Below are positions 1 to 7,815 of a DNA stretch of 64,000 nt, piece by piece. The translations under genes were made by a program, and so were the position numbers. Under the pieces are notes generated by a model, which did not search any database, was not told the origin of the DNA, and saw only the letters and a program-made list of their open reading frames with translations. This DNA is from JAHJQZ01 sp963676075 (lineage in GTDB: Bacteria; Pseudomonadota; Alphaproteobacteria; Rhizobiales; Devosiaceae). The stretch is from positions 367,759 to 431,758 of the forward strand of contig CAXXNZ010000001.1 in the NCBI GenBank assembly GCA_963676075.2, written 5' to 3'. Each line of letters starts with the position of its first letter. Within the stretch, counting starts at the first letter, position 1.

Positions 1-852
1 CGCCGCCAGCCCCTGTCCGAGAAGCTGCTGGATGACGCTGTCGCCCAGCGCGATGCCGCCAGTGACGGCCAGCGAACCGAGGATGGCGCCGAACAGCCGC
101 CACGAGCCGAACAGGCCGGGCCTGAGGCCGTAGAGCGTGGCAATGGCGCGGGCGAGCCGCATGCTCTCCCAGGCAACAAAGGCCAGGTCGACAATAGCCC
201 GTGGCGAGATGGCGGTGACCAGTGTCACCCGTCGCGCCGCCGCCGAGGTGAGGGCGCGGGCGCGCTTGTCGAGCGGGGTCATCAAGGCGCGCTCAGCGGC
301 GTGGATGCGGTCGGTGCCGTCGAAAATCTGGTCGAGCAACGGGTCGAGATCGGCACGGGCGCGGGCAAGGTCGGGGCGACCGGCGTAAAGAGCGGCGACT
401 TCCGAGACGATGGCTTCGCCGTCCTTCATGGCATTGGACTTGAGCGCGGCGTCGGCCCTTATGCGCAGGCGGCCGAGTTTTCTCAGGCGTCTGACGGCCA
501 GCCACTCGCGCAGGCCGAGGGCGATGACGGCAACAACGAGTACGCCGACAATGCCGGTCGCCAGCCAGCCGAGCCATTCGTATTGGGCGAAAAGGTCGGT
601 GATCAGCGCCTGGGCGGCAAGTCCGAGGCTCAGGGATATGGTCAGACCGAAGGCCCAAAGCGCGATGCTCAACAGCCAGTTGCGCTTTTTGGGCGGCGGC
701 AGGGCGATGGTTTCGGCGTCGGGCGCGAAGACGTCTTCGTCGATCTCGGGCACATCCTCGGGCGCAAAGGCCTGTGGCAGGCGCTCGGAGGAGGCATAGG
801 GCGCGGATTTGGGGGCCTCGGGAACGACAGGCCGGGCGACTGGTTTTCTCAT
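1..852 (-). CDS. TIGR01620/DUF697 (YcjF-like) membrane protein, 3' end outside window
   Basis: The minus-strand frame starts at ATG 852 and stays open to the window edge, so the C-terminus is missing. The visible part begins with a Pro/Ala/acidic-rich cytoplasmic stretch. A K-K-R-N-W-L motif follows, then two hydrophobic segments (roughly residues 60-80 and 95-115), then a basic linker (R-R-L-R-K-L-G-R) and a helical region. This is the layout of the TIGR01620/DUF697 family, which is usually encoded next to YcjX. The start codon overlaps the ycjX stop by 4 bp (ATGA), which supports both the start and co-transcription. The molecular function of the family is not established. Envelope stress or ring-like membrane roles have been suggested for YcjX/YcjF, and nothing here adds to that. 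Confidence 0.8.
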   Translation of the reverse strand, partial: MRKPVARPVVPEAPKSAPYASSERLPQAFAPEDVPEIDEDVFAPDAETIALPPPKKRNWLLSIALWAFGLTISLSLGLAAQALITDLFAQYEWLGWLATGIVGVLVVAVIALGLREWLAVRRLRKLGRLRIRADAALKSNAMKDGEAIVSEVAALYAGRPDLARARADLDPLLDQIFDGTDRIHAAERALMTPLDKRARALTSAAARRVTLVTAISPRAIVDLAFVAWESMRLARAIATLYGLRPGLFGSWRLFGAILGSLAVTGGIALGDSVIQQLLGQGLAA

Positions 853-2306
853 TTCAGCTTGTCCCCGATGAGGAAATCGAGCGCGCGATCGAGGCGGATC
901 TGCGGTAGCAGAGGGACACCGGACTCGTTGCGGCCGAGTTCGGACGGTGGCTGGAAGCGCAGGAAATTGACGATATTGCCGGGCGCGTCCGACCGCAGCG
1001 CCTGTTCCGGTGTCTCCGGCAGGTCGCCGGGGAACAGGGCGATCTCGGTCTTGCCGTCATAGGTCTCGCCGTCGAGGGTTTCGCCTTTTTCCGGCGTGCC
1101 GATGATGACATCGAGCGGGCTGCCCTCGTGGGTGATCTTGCCCTCGCGCGTCGCCCGGACAGCCGCCAGCGCCAGCGATTTCGTCTGGGAGCCGGCAAAG
1201 CGTGCCTTGGAACCGGCCCGAGCCACGATCCGGTTGAGAATGGCTTCAAGCCGGTCATGCGAGGAATGATGAATGTGGTCGGCCTTTGAAGCGGCGAACA
1301 GGATGCGGTCGATGCGGCGGGCGACGAGCCCGGTGAGAAGGGAATTCGACCCGAGCCGGAAACTGGCGAGGATCTCGGTGAGCGCCAGTTCGAGATCGGC
1401 CACCGCCTCGGGGCCGGCATTGAGCGGCCTCAACGCGTCGACCAGCACGATCTGGCGGTCGAGTCGGGCGAAGTGATCGCGGAAGAACGGGCGGACGACG
1501 AGGTGCTTGTAGGCCTCGTAGCGGCGCTCGAACATGCGGAACAGCGATTTGTTCGGGGCGTGCGTGGCCGGTTCCGGCAGCGGTGCGAAGGTCAGGGCGG
1601 GCGAGCCTTCGAGATCGCCCGGCATCAGCATGCGCCCCGGTGTCAGCGTCGACAGCGCGCCGGCCTCGGCACGGGCGCTGCGCAGATAGGCGATGAAGGC
1701 CTCGGACAGTGCCTCGGCCTGGGTCTCGCTGGCATCGGCGATGATATCGGTGTGCTCAAGGGCGGCAAGAAACGGCTTGGCGGCGTGCTCGGCATCGGGG
1801 CGGCGGGCGCGGGCGAGGGCTCCCCGGCTCCATTCAGCATAATCGAGCCCCAGAAGCGGCAGATCGAGCAGCCATTCGCCGGGATAATCGACGATGTCGA
1901 GATGCAGCTCCTGCGGGCCCATCATGCCGGCGAGCCAGCGCGTGCTCTCATATCTGAGCGTCAGCCTGATCTGGGAAATGCGCCGGGTCGAGTCCGGCCA
2001 TTCCGGAGCGGGTCCGGTCAGAGAGGCGAGGTGCTGCTCGTAGGCAAAACGTGGCACACCGCGTTCCGGGTGTTCGCTGAGGACGGTGCCGATCAGCCGG
2101 CCCTCGGCTTCGGGTGCAAAGGCCGGTAGCTTGGCGCCGTTGACCAGCGCATGGATGAGGGCGGTGATGAACACTGTTTTGCCGGAGCGCGACAGCCCGG
2201 TAACCCCGAGCCGCAGGGTGGGGGTGAGGATGCCTGTCGCCGATTCCGCCAGATTGGCGAGCGAAAGCCCGATCTCGTCGGTGAAGGTGATGGGCGGTTT
2301 CGGCAT
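849..2306 (-). CDS. ycjX: YcjX family (DUF463) P-loop NTPase
   Basis: This protein of about 485 residues carries a Walker A motif G-L-S-R-S-G-K-T near residue 40 and the family motif D-I-V-D-Y-P-G-E-W-L. Both are typical of the DUF463/YcjX group of dynamin-like or Ras-like NTPases. I chose ATG 2306 (MPKPPITFTDEIG) because the family begins close to this point. An in-frame upstream extension to 2381 is rich in atypical residues and reads like leader DNA. The gene overlaps the downstream YcjF-like gene by 4 bp, so the two are very likely one operon. The family is linked to envelope stress in enterobacteria, but its role in alphaproteobacteria is unclear. Confidence 0.88.
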   Translation of the reverse strand: MPKPPITFTDEIGLSLANLAESATGILTPTLRLGVTGLSRSGKTVFITALIHALVNGAKLPAFAPEAEGRLIGTVLSEHPERGVPRFAYEQHLASLTGPAPEWPDSTRRISQIRLTLRYESTRWLAGMMGPQELHLDIVDYPGEWLLDLPLLGLDYAEWSRGALARARRPDAEHAAKPFLAALEHTDIIADASETQAEALSEAFIAYLRSARAEAGALSTLTPGRMLMPGDLEGSPALTFAPLPEPATHAPNKSLFRMFERRYEAYKHLVVRPFFRDHFARLDRQIVLVDALRPLNAGPEAVADLELALTEILASFRLGSNSLLTGLVARRIDRILFAASKADHIHHSSHDRLEAILNRIVARAGSKARFAGSQTKSLALAAVRATREGKITHEGSPLDVIIGTPEKGETLDGETYDGKTEIALFPGDLPETPEQALRSDAPGNIVNFLRFQPPSELGRNESGVPLLPQIRLDRALDFLIGDKLK

Positions 2307-2484
2307 GAGGGTCCTGATCTTGTTGCCGAAACAGTTAGGAACTACCGGAGGAAAAGCAAGACTCAGCGCCTTGAAAGGCAAAAGAAAGCCCTTTTGGGAA
2401 GCGCAAGTGGGACAATTGCACGGGGCGCGAGATTTGATCGATGGGGCAGTTCATGCTGCCTCACATCTGGACGGGGGGTCCATT

Positions 2485-2550
2485 ATGGCAAATACCCCGA
2501 AGCCCTCTGGCAAACCTGCCGGCAAGCCCGCCACTGGCCCGAAGAAGTAA
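2485..2550 (+). CDS. possible 21-residue Lys/Pro-rich small protein
   Basis: A short frame reads MANTPKPSGKPAGKPATGPKK and stops with TAA. It is preceded by a G-run (ggacgggggg) that could act as a ribosome binding site about 9 bases before the ATG. The peptide is basic and built of three K-P-[ST/A]-G-like units. I do not recognise a family. It sits in the divergent gap between ycjX and the DUF2336 gene. A chance ORF cannot be excluded. Confidence 0.3.
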   Translation: MANTPKPSGKPAGKPATGPKK

Positions 2551-2708
2551 CCTGACGAGCCGGCGCGCGCTCCTGCAGAATGCTGGTTGCGCGTGCGATT
2601 GACGGCTTGTCGGTTGACGACGACGGCCCACCGATCGATCGGCGGGACGTTTGACATTCCGGACTGTCGTTTGGGCTGGAGAAGCAGACGGCGCTGCCGC
2701 CGTGACTC

Positions 2709-3821
2709 CTATGCCGACTGGGCCAGTGGTTCCGTCGAACCGGGGGCACTGTCGATATATCTCATTCTGACGATGCGCACAGCGCGACGTGCCTGCGAGG
2801 CATCAAGTTCGGCGTACTCGCGCACGACGCGCCCGATCGTCTCGAGATCCTGTTCGACCATGGGCAGTCTCATCTTCGAGAAGGACGCATAGGTTGCATC
2901 CGATACGCCGGCGGCACGGCACAGGATCGCCATGCGGTCGCTCTCCTGACGGGCGAAGTTGGAGTAGACGAGCCGTTCGGGCAATTTGAGCTGTTCCGCC
3001 AGCGCCCAGATGCAGTCCTGAGGACGCGCGTTCGAACAATAGCAGGCGAAGGCCGCGTCGAACGAAATGGCGCCGGTCTGGACCTTGCGGAGCGCGTCGC
3101 GGCGGGTGATCCGGCTTTGCAATTCGTCGGAGGTCTTTTGCGCAACGCCGCTCGCCGCGGTCCGAACGATCGTCGTGTAGGCGTTCTTGTCGATGAGTTC
3201 GATGAGATTGCCGAGTTTGGCGCGTAGCGTATCGTCGACGGAGTCGAGGATGGACTGGCTGAAACCGGGTTGCTGCATGCTGCGCTCGGCGAAGCTGGCC
3301 TGGACCAGGGGGTTGTCGCCGACGCGATGAAAGAGCTTGGCGAAACCGATGCTGGAGAACTCGGCTGTCTGGTTGTTCGACAAGGTGATGAGCACCTTGT
3401 CAGTGCCGTGAGTGATCAGGGCTTCGGACACAGCCTCCGACAGGTAATCGCGCCGGGCAATGGCCAGTTGCCGCTTTTCGGGCAGGGCCTCGGCAAGCGT
3501 CACCAGTTCCTTTTCATCGAGCGCCGGCGAGAACTCTAGAAATGGCAGGGCGACGTCGTCGGATTCGTGGCGGGCCGTTTGCGCGGCGACATCGGGAGAC
3601 ACCAGCGTGCTGTCACAAATGGCCTCGACCACGAGGGAGCGCAGGTCGTCGCCCAGCCGCTCGAGCGCGGCGGTAATGAAGCTCCCGAAAAGCCGGCGTT
3701 CTTCGGCATCGACGTCATCATCACCCTTCTCGGCGAATGCGTTTGCGATATCGAGCACGATATCGCGCATCTCATCCGGGTTCGGGTGGGAATTCAATTT
3801 GTTAAGTACATCTGCCAGCAT
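2709..3821 (-). CDS. DUF2336 domain protein
   Basis: This 370-residue protein is all-helical and soluble, with no signal peptide or membrane segment. It matches the DUF2336 family, which is common in alphaproteobacteria. Recognisable features are the N-terminal repeat-like helices (L-F-G-S-F-I-T-A-A-L-E-R-L-G-D-D-L-R) and paired motifs around A-R-R-D-Y-L-S-E-A-V-S-E-A-L, resembling HEAT-like repeats. The start at ATG 3821 follows a GGGGG-type ribosome binding region and AT-rich upstream DNA. The family has no agreed function. It often occurs in motile alphaproteobacteria, but this copy stands alone, flanked by ycjX and an alcohol dehydrogenase. Confidence 0.82.
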   Translation of the reverse strand: MLADVLNKLNSHPNPDEMRDIVLDIANAFAEKGDDDVDAEERRLFGSFITAALERLGDDLRSLVVEAICDSTLVSPDVAAQTARHESDDVALPFLEFSPALDEKELVTLAEALPEKRQLAIARRDYLSEAVSEALITHGTDKVLITLSNNQTAEFSSIGFAKLFHRVGDNPLVQASFAERSMQQPGFSQSILDSVDDTLRAKLGNLIELIDKNAYTTIVRTAASGVAQKTSDELQSRITRRDALRKVQTGAISFDAAFACYCSNARPQDCIWALAEQLKLPERLVYSNFARQESDRMAILCRAAGVSDATYASFSKMRLPMVEQDLETIGRVVREYAELDASQARRAVRIVRMRYIDSAPGSTEPLAQSA

Positions 3822-4022
3822 GATCGCCCCCTAAGGTGGAAGAAATTATGCGGACAGAAAATTTCAATTATCTTTCCAAAAGGATCAAATATCAGAACAA
3901 TTATAAGTATTATTTAGTTCGGCGGAATGCGCCCTTTTACTCGTGACCGTCTTGAGGTGTTTTTCCTCCGATCGACCACCCGTCATTCGTGTGCATGGCT
4001 GCAGGCTGCGGCGCAAATCATA

Positions 4023-4048
4023 CGGCCCGTCGGACAATCGACGGGCCG
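4023..4048 (-). terminator. hairpin downstream of the alcohol dehydrogenase gene
   Basis: A perfect 10-bp stem (CGGCCCGTCG / CGACGGGCCG) with a 6-base loop lies about 100 bp past the alcohol dehydrogenase stop. The T-tract is poor on both strands, so it may be a weak terminator or simply a stable 3' hairpin. Confidence 0.45.
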
Positions 4049-4145
4049 CGTGTTTGTCATATCGAGGACGGTTCGTTTCGACGCATCACCCGTTACCCGG
4101 CATTGCCGGCGGCGATCAGGATCCGCCTAGAACCGTATTCTGCCA

Positions 4146-5081
4146 TCAGTAGACGCAAACGAGACGTCCGTTCACCTCGCCGCGCTTCAGACGTTCGATC
4201 CCTTCGGGGATCTGTTCCCAAGTGATCGTTTCGATCTGGGGAACGAGCTTGCCCTGGGCAATCCAGTTGAGGACGGTGGAGATATCCTCCTTGGAACCAC
4301 CATTTGAACCGCGAAGGTCAACCTTGTTGATGATCATCGGGTAGGTGTTGATGAGTGATTCCAGCTTGCCCATGCCAACCAGCACGACGCGGCCGTTCTG
4401 CTTGACGGTCTCGATGGCACCAGCGGTGGTGGTGCCGAACCCGGCAAAATCGATAATCAGGTCAAGGCCTTCATCCTTCAGTTCGGTGATGTCCTTGACC
4501 ACGCGCTTGGCGCCGATGCTTTTGGCGTAGTCCCACACGTCCTGCTTGATTTCGGCGACGTAGAGTTCTGCGCCGTTGAGCGTGACGAGTTGGGCGGCAA
4601 ACTGCCCGAGGCCGCCAAGGCCTATGATGCCGACTTTCTCGCCGGCCTTGATGCCACCACGTGTCAGGGCACCCTGCGAGGTCATGCCGGCATCGGTGGT
4701 CGACGCGGCCAGCTCGATGGGCATGCCATCCGGGACCTTGATCAGCGCATCCTCGACAGTGACGATCTTCTCGCCGAAGCCACCGTCGATGACGAAGCCC
4801 GGCGTCTCGAGCATTGGCCAGATCGCCACCCGGTCGCCAACGGCGAAGTTCTTGACGTCGGGACCAATTTCCTCGACTTCGCCGGCGACCTCATGGCCCA
4901 TGACGATTGGCAGTTTGGGGATGCTGGCGAGCCATTTCTCGTCTTCGAGAACGCCGACATCAGTGTGGCAGAGGCCAGCGGCCTTAACGGCAATCTTGAC
5001 CTTGTTCGCTTCGACGCTCGGCTCAGGCAATTCGACCTTAACCAGAGGCTGGTTGGTACCAGTAAAGCTCCATGCTTTCAT
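4146..5081 (-). CDS. zinc-type medium-chain alcohol dehydrogenase, shortened catalytic domain
   Basis: The 311-residue protein is an MDR-superfamily dehydrogenase oxidising alcohols (or reducing aldehydes) with a nicotinamide cofactor. The catalytic zinc site is visible (G-L-C-H-T-D-V-G with Cys, then G-H-E-V-A-G-E-V), and the Rossmann glycine motif is G-L-G-G-L-G. The usual four-cysteine structural-zinc loop of AdhP/ADH-type enzymes is absent. After V-G-D-R-V-A-I-W-P the chain goes directly to G-F-V-I-D-G-G-F-G-E, which explains a length about 30 residues below the usual ~340. ATG 5081 (MKAWSFTG) is chosen because the family starts there. Upstream in-frame sequence is Cys/Arg/Pro-rich and unlikely to be protein. 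It is monocistronic by context. Substrate unknown. Confidence 0.85.
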   Translation of the reverse strand: MKAWSFTGTNQPLVKVELPEPSVEANKVKIAVKAAGLCHTDVGVLEDEKWLASIPKLPIVMGHEVAGEVEEIGPDVKNFAVGDRVAIWPMLETPGFVIDGGFGEKIVTVEDALIKVPDGMPIELAASTTDAGMTSQGALTRGGIKAGEKVGIIGLGGLGQFAAQLVTLNGAELYVAEIKQDVWDYAKSIGAKRVVKDITELKDEGLDLIIDFAGFGTTTAGAIETVKQNGRVVLVGMGKLESLINTYPMIINKVDLRGSNGGSKEDISTVLNWIAQGKLVPQIETITWEQIPEGIERLKRGEVNGRLVCVY

Positions 5082-5711
5082 TGGGGGATTCCTTCTGTCT
5101 TGCCGCATCTTCGTGTTTGCGGTCGTTTTCTGCCAAGCGCTCTCAAGCGTTTGCGGCGTCCCTGGGGAGGGTCGAGGGCATGGGCATCGGCACGACGGTT
5201 GGAGAGGACGTCCGTGTGTACCACTTGCGATGCAAGAGGCGCACATGCCCGCTTGGTGCTGGCATCTCATTATATCTGCATTTGAGAATTAATATAAAGA
5301 GGACTTGAAGCCGCACATTGGGAATGCCGTTCGCTCTTGCGAATCGCGACAAGAACCGTCTCGACCAGAATGCACCTGAGCGTTGATCGCTATTGGCGTT
5401 TTCTTGCGACGAGTCGCCGATCCGAAGCTTGGCTGAACGGCAACCTGGTATCCGCGCCTATAGCGTAACGGCTGTCATCGGCTTTCACGCTGACGTCCCG
5501 TCGTTTCTGTTCGCATCTTTGACGTAAGCGATTTGGCAGAACGCGTTGGCGATACCGGTGCCGCCACTTATCGCACACTGCTCGAGGGCGTTTCGGCCAA
5601 TCCGACCCAGAGACCATCAAGCGCGAGCACGGCGATTGTCGCTGCTCGATGCGGTTGGAAGGAGGCGAGGGCAGCGCGACATAGACTGCCGCGCCCCCTG
5701 CTGGCGCTGGT
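5082..5711. other. intergenic region, no gene seen
   Basis: The ~630 bp between the dehydrogenase start and the metA stop shows no frame with convincing protein character, no tRNA-like fold that I can see, and no strong terminator. The dehydrogenase-proximal part contains an AT-rich patch (5275-5300) that could hold its promoter. Confidence 0.5.
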
Positions 5712-6653
5712 CTAGCGCCATTCGTCTCCGTTGGCAGGCGTGCCGATCTTGTCAGGATCGTACGGTGTCGACTGATAGACCTCATTGATCCAGTTCTGGA
5801 AGAACAGGTGGGCATGCGAGCGCCAGATGTTGAGCGGCTCGCGGCTGGGGTCATCGTTGGGGAAGTAGTTGACCGGCAGGGCGGGGTCGAGCCCTGCCTT
5901 GACGTCGCGGTCGTATTCGTCGGCCAGCGAGCGGTTGTCGTACTCGAAGTGGTTGAGCATGTAGAGGGCGCGGTGCTTGTGGTCCTCGATCATCGAGATG
6001 CCGACTTCGGCGCTGTCGATCAGCACTTCGAGCGAACCATCCTTGGGTAGCGTTTCGCGGTCGATATCGTTGTGCCGGGAAACCGGAATGGCGAAATCGT
6101 CGGAGAAGCCCCTGAGATAGGGCGAGTTCTTCCGCGTGACCTGGTGACGATAGATGCCAACGGCCTTTTCAGCCCGGCGCTTCCTGAGCACACCGTGGAA
6201 ATGATACAGCGCCGCCTGCACACCCCAGCAGATGAACAGGGTCGATTGGACGTTGGTCTGGGTCCAGTTCATTATCTCGACCATTTCCGGCCAGTAGCGC
6301 ACTTCCTCGAAGGGCATGTGCGCGATTGGGGCACCGGTGACGATCAACCCGTCGAACTTGCGGTGCCTGATCTCCTCCCACTTCGAATAGAAGGTGTTGA
6401 GATATTCCTCTGACGTGTGCTTGGACACATGGTCCGAGATGCGGACGAAGGTGAAATCGATCTGCAACGGACTGGCGCCGATCAGGCGGGCGAACTGGGT
6501 CTCGGTGCGTTCCTTGTTGGGCATCAGGTTCAAAAGGCCGAACTGGAGCGGCCGGATGTCCTGGCGCGCGGCGCGGGTCGAATCCATGACGGCGACCCCC
6601 TCGGATTCGAGGATCTTGCGGGCGGGCAGGTCGTCTGGGATGCGGATAGGCAT
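5712..6653 (-). CDS. metA: homoserine O-acyltransferase (MetA family)
   Basis: The protein has 313 residues, the family's usual length. It acylates homoserine in the first committed step of methionine synthesis. The catalytic Cys142 (F-I-C-W-G-V-Q), His235 and Glu237 (N-H-F-E-Y) are at canonical positions. Residue 111 is the position reported to set the acyl donor (Glu for acetyl-CoA, Gly for succinyl-CoA). Here it is Ala (G-A-P-I-A-H), so the donor cannot be read from the sequence. The start codon follows 69 bp after the stop of an ATPase gene on the same strand, and they may be co-transcribed. I see no SAM-II-type riboswitch in that short gap. Confidence 0.93.
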   Translation of the reverse strand: MPIRIPDDLPARKILESEGVAVMDSTRAARQDIRPLQFGLLNLMPNKERTETQFARLIGASPLQIDFTFVRISDHVSKHTSEEYLNTFYSKWEEIRHRKFDGLIVTGAPIAHMPFEEVRYWPEMVEIMNWTQTNVQSTLFICWGVQAALYHFHGVLRKRRAEKAVGIYRHQVTRKNSPYLRGFSDDFAIPVSRHNDIDRETLPKDGSLEVLIDSAEVGISMIEDHKHRALYMLNHFEYDNRSLADEYDRDVKAGLDPALPVNYFPNDDPSREPLNIWRSHAHLFFQNWINEVYQSTPYDPDKIGTPANGDEWR

Positions 6654-6722
6654 TTTGTATCACTCGTTTGATTGCGCAGGAGGGCTACGAAAGCGGCGAT
6701 CGCGCCTTGTCCCGTCTGCCAA

Positions 6723-7589
6723 TCAGGCAGCGCGGGTGGCGATCGCCCTGCGCATGAGCTCAAGAAAGTCGTGGCCGTCGCGGATGGTGGAAACATCGCG
6801 CGCTTCGACCGTGTAGCCGTAGCGTTCTGCCAGTTTCTGGTAGCGCGGCAGCCGGTCGTGCAAAAGCGCCTCGAAGCCCCAGGCACCGAAGCCGGCGGGG
6901 TCGACCCGGTTATCTTCGGTGATGCCGTGGATCTTCTTGTAGGCGTCCCACTTCTGCACCAGAAAATCGGGCGGGTAATACATCGGCTTCGGCGAGCGCT
7001 TGAAGCGGCGCACCAGTTCGGCGGCGTCGTCTTCGGTGCCGCGGATGTAAACGAGCGCCGTGTGCGCGGTAAGTGTCGAGATCACCGGATCCTCGGCGTC
7101 GTCCGGGTCGACCACCTCGATCAGCGAGCCGCCGGTGTCGCAGACGAAATCGGTGTAGCCGTAAAGCGCTTCCGCCCGCTCGATGAAATAGGGCACGTCG
7201 CCGAATGCCAGAACCTCGGCGACACGATGCTGTTCCTGGCGGCGCTGATACTCGGCAAAGGGCAGGCCGCCGCGTTCGGGATCGCCGGGCGTGCCGAGAT
7301 AGGTCGAGAGCGGCTCGAGATTGTGGAAGGTGATGTTGGACTGGATATAGAGCGAGTCCGAGATCAAGAGGTCCCTGAGGAAAGGCACCTTCATCGCTTC
7401 GCGCTTGAAATTGTCGACGATGAACTCGCCCATGTAGCGCGTGCCGATGCGATAATCGCCCGAATAATGAAACCAGTTGTGCCGCCTGAGCTGCGCGCTC
7501 AGCCGCGTCTTGCCGACCCCGGCCATGCCGAACAGCGTCACGGCGTGACGGGGGGCATCGACGAACTCCTCGGGGCGATCGAACAGCAT
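6723..7589 (-). CDS. P-loop ATPase of unknown role upstream of metA
   Basis: This 288-residue protein has a Walker A motif G-M-A-G-V-G-K-T near residue 22 and otherwise polar, soluble sequence with no membrane segment. Motifs such as F-H-Y-S-G-D-Y-R-I-G-T-R-Y and F-V-C-D-T-G-G-S suggest a kinase-like or GTPase-like nucleotide-binding protein. I do not recognise a characterised family. ATG 7589 (MLFDRPEEF) places Walker A at a normal distance from the N-terminus; an upstream extension is implausible. It is read into metA across 69 bp, so a link to methionine metabolism is possible but unproven. Confidence 0.7.
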   Translation of the reverse strand: MLFDRPEEFVDAPRHAVTLFGMAGVGKTRLSAQLRRHNWFHYSGDYRIGTRYMGEFIVDNFKREAMKVPFLRDLLISDSLYIQSNITFHNLEPLSTYLGTPGDPERGGLPFAEYQRRQEQHRVAEVLAFGDVPYFIERAEALYGYTDFVCDTGGSLIEVVDPDDAEDPVISTLTAHTALVYIRGTEDDAAELVRRFKRSPKPMYYPPDFLVQKWDAYKKIHGITEDNRVDPAGFGAWGFEALLHDRLPRYQKLAERYGYTVEARDVSTIRDGHDFLELMRRAIATRAA

Positions 7590-7644
7590 GAAACACTTCC
7601 TTGTCGCGAGGTGTTTAGGCCAAAGTCCGGGTTTTCTCAAGCAT

Positions 7645-7657
7645 GGCAATTTCTGCC
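7645..7657. promoter_or_regulatory. GGCA-N5-TGCC dyad, candidate FlbD/ftr enhancer of flgE
   Basis: GGCAATTTCTGCC forms an inverted repeat about 95 bp upstream of the flgE sigma-54 promoter, a normal distance for an enhancer. The same dyad recurs beside three other flagellar promoter regions in this window. Confidence 0.5.
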
Positions 7658-7741
7658 GGGGCGGCGGCAAGATTCGACCTGCCCGGAACGGCCAGGACGC
7701 AAGTCAGGCCGAAATTATCCAAATGAATCAATGACTCCCAG

Positions 7742-7759
7742 TTTGGCATTCCGCTTGCA
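7742..7759 (+). promoter_or_regulatory. sigma-54 promoter of flgE
   Basis: TTTGGCATTCCGCTTGCA has the invariant GG and GC (7745-7746 and 7757-7758) separated by exactly 10 bases, and agrees well with TGGCAC-N5-TTGCA. It lies about 57 bp before the flgE start. Confidence 0.75.
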
Positions 7760-7815
7760 TTGTTTGGCACGAATTGGTGCGTCTCACGCACTGTACGGGG
7801 CAAATGGAGTAAAAC

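Noticed and set aside
6654..6722. SAM-II riboswitch before metA
   Set aside because: The 69-bp gap lacks the recognisable SAM-II core and pseudoknot pairing. I could not support a riboswitch.
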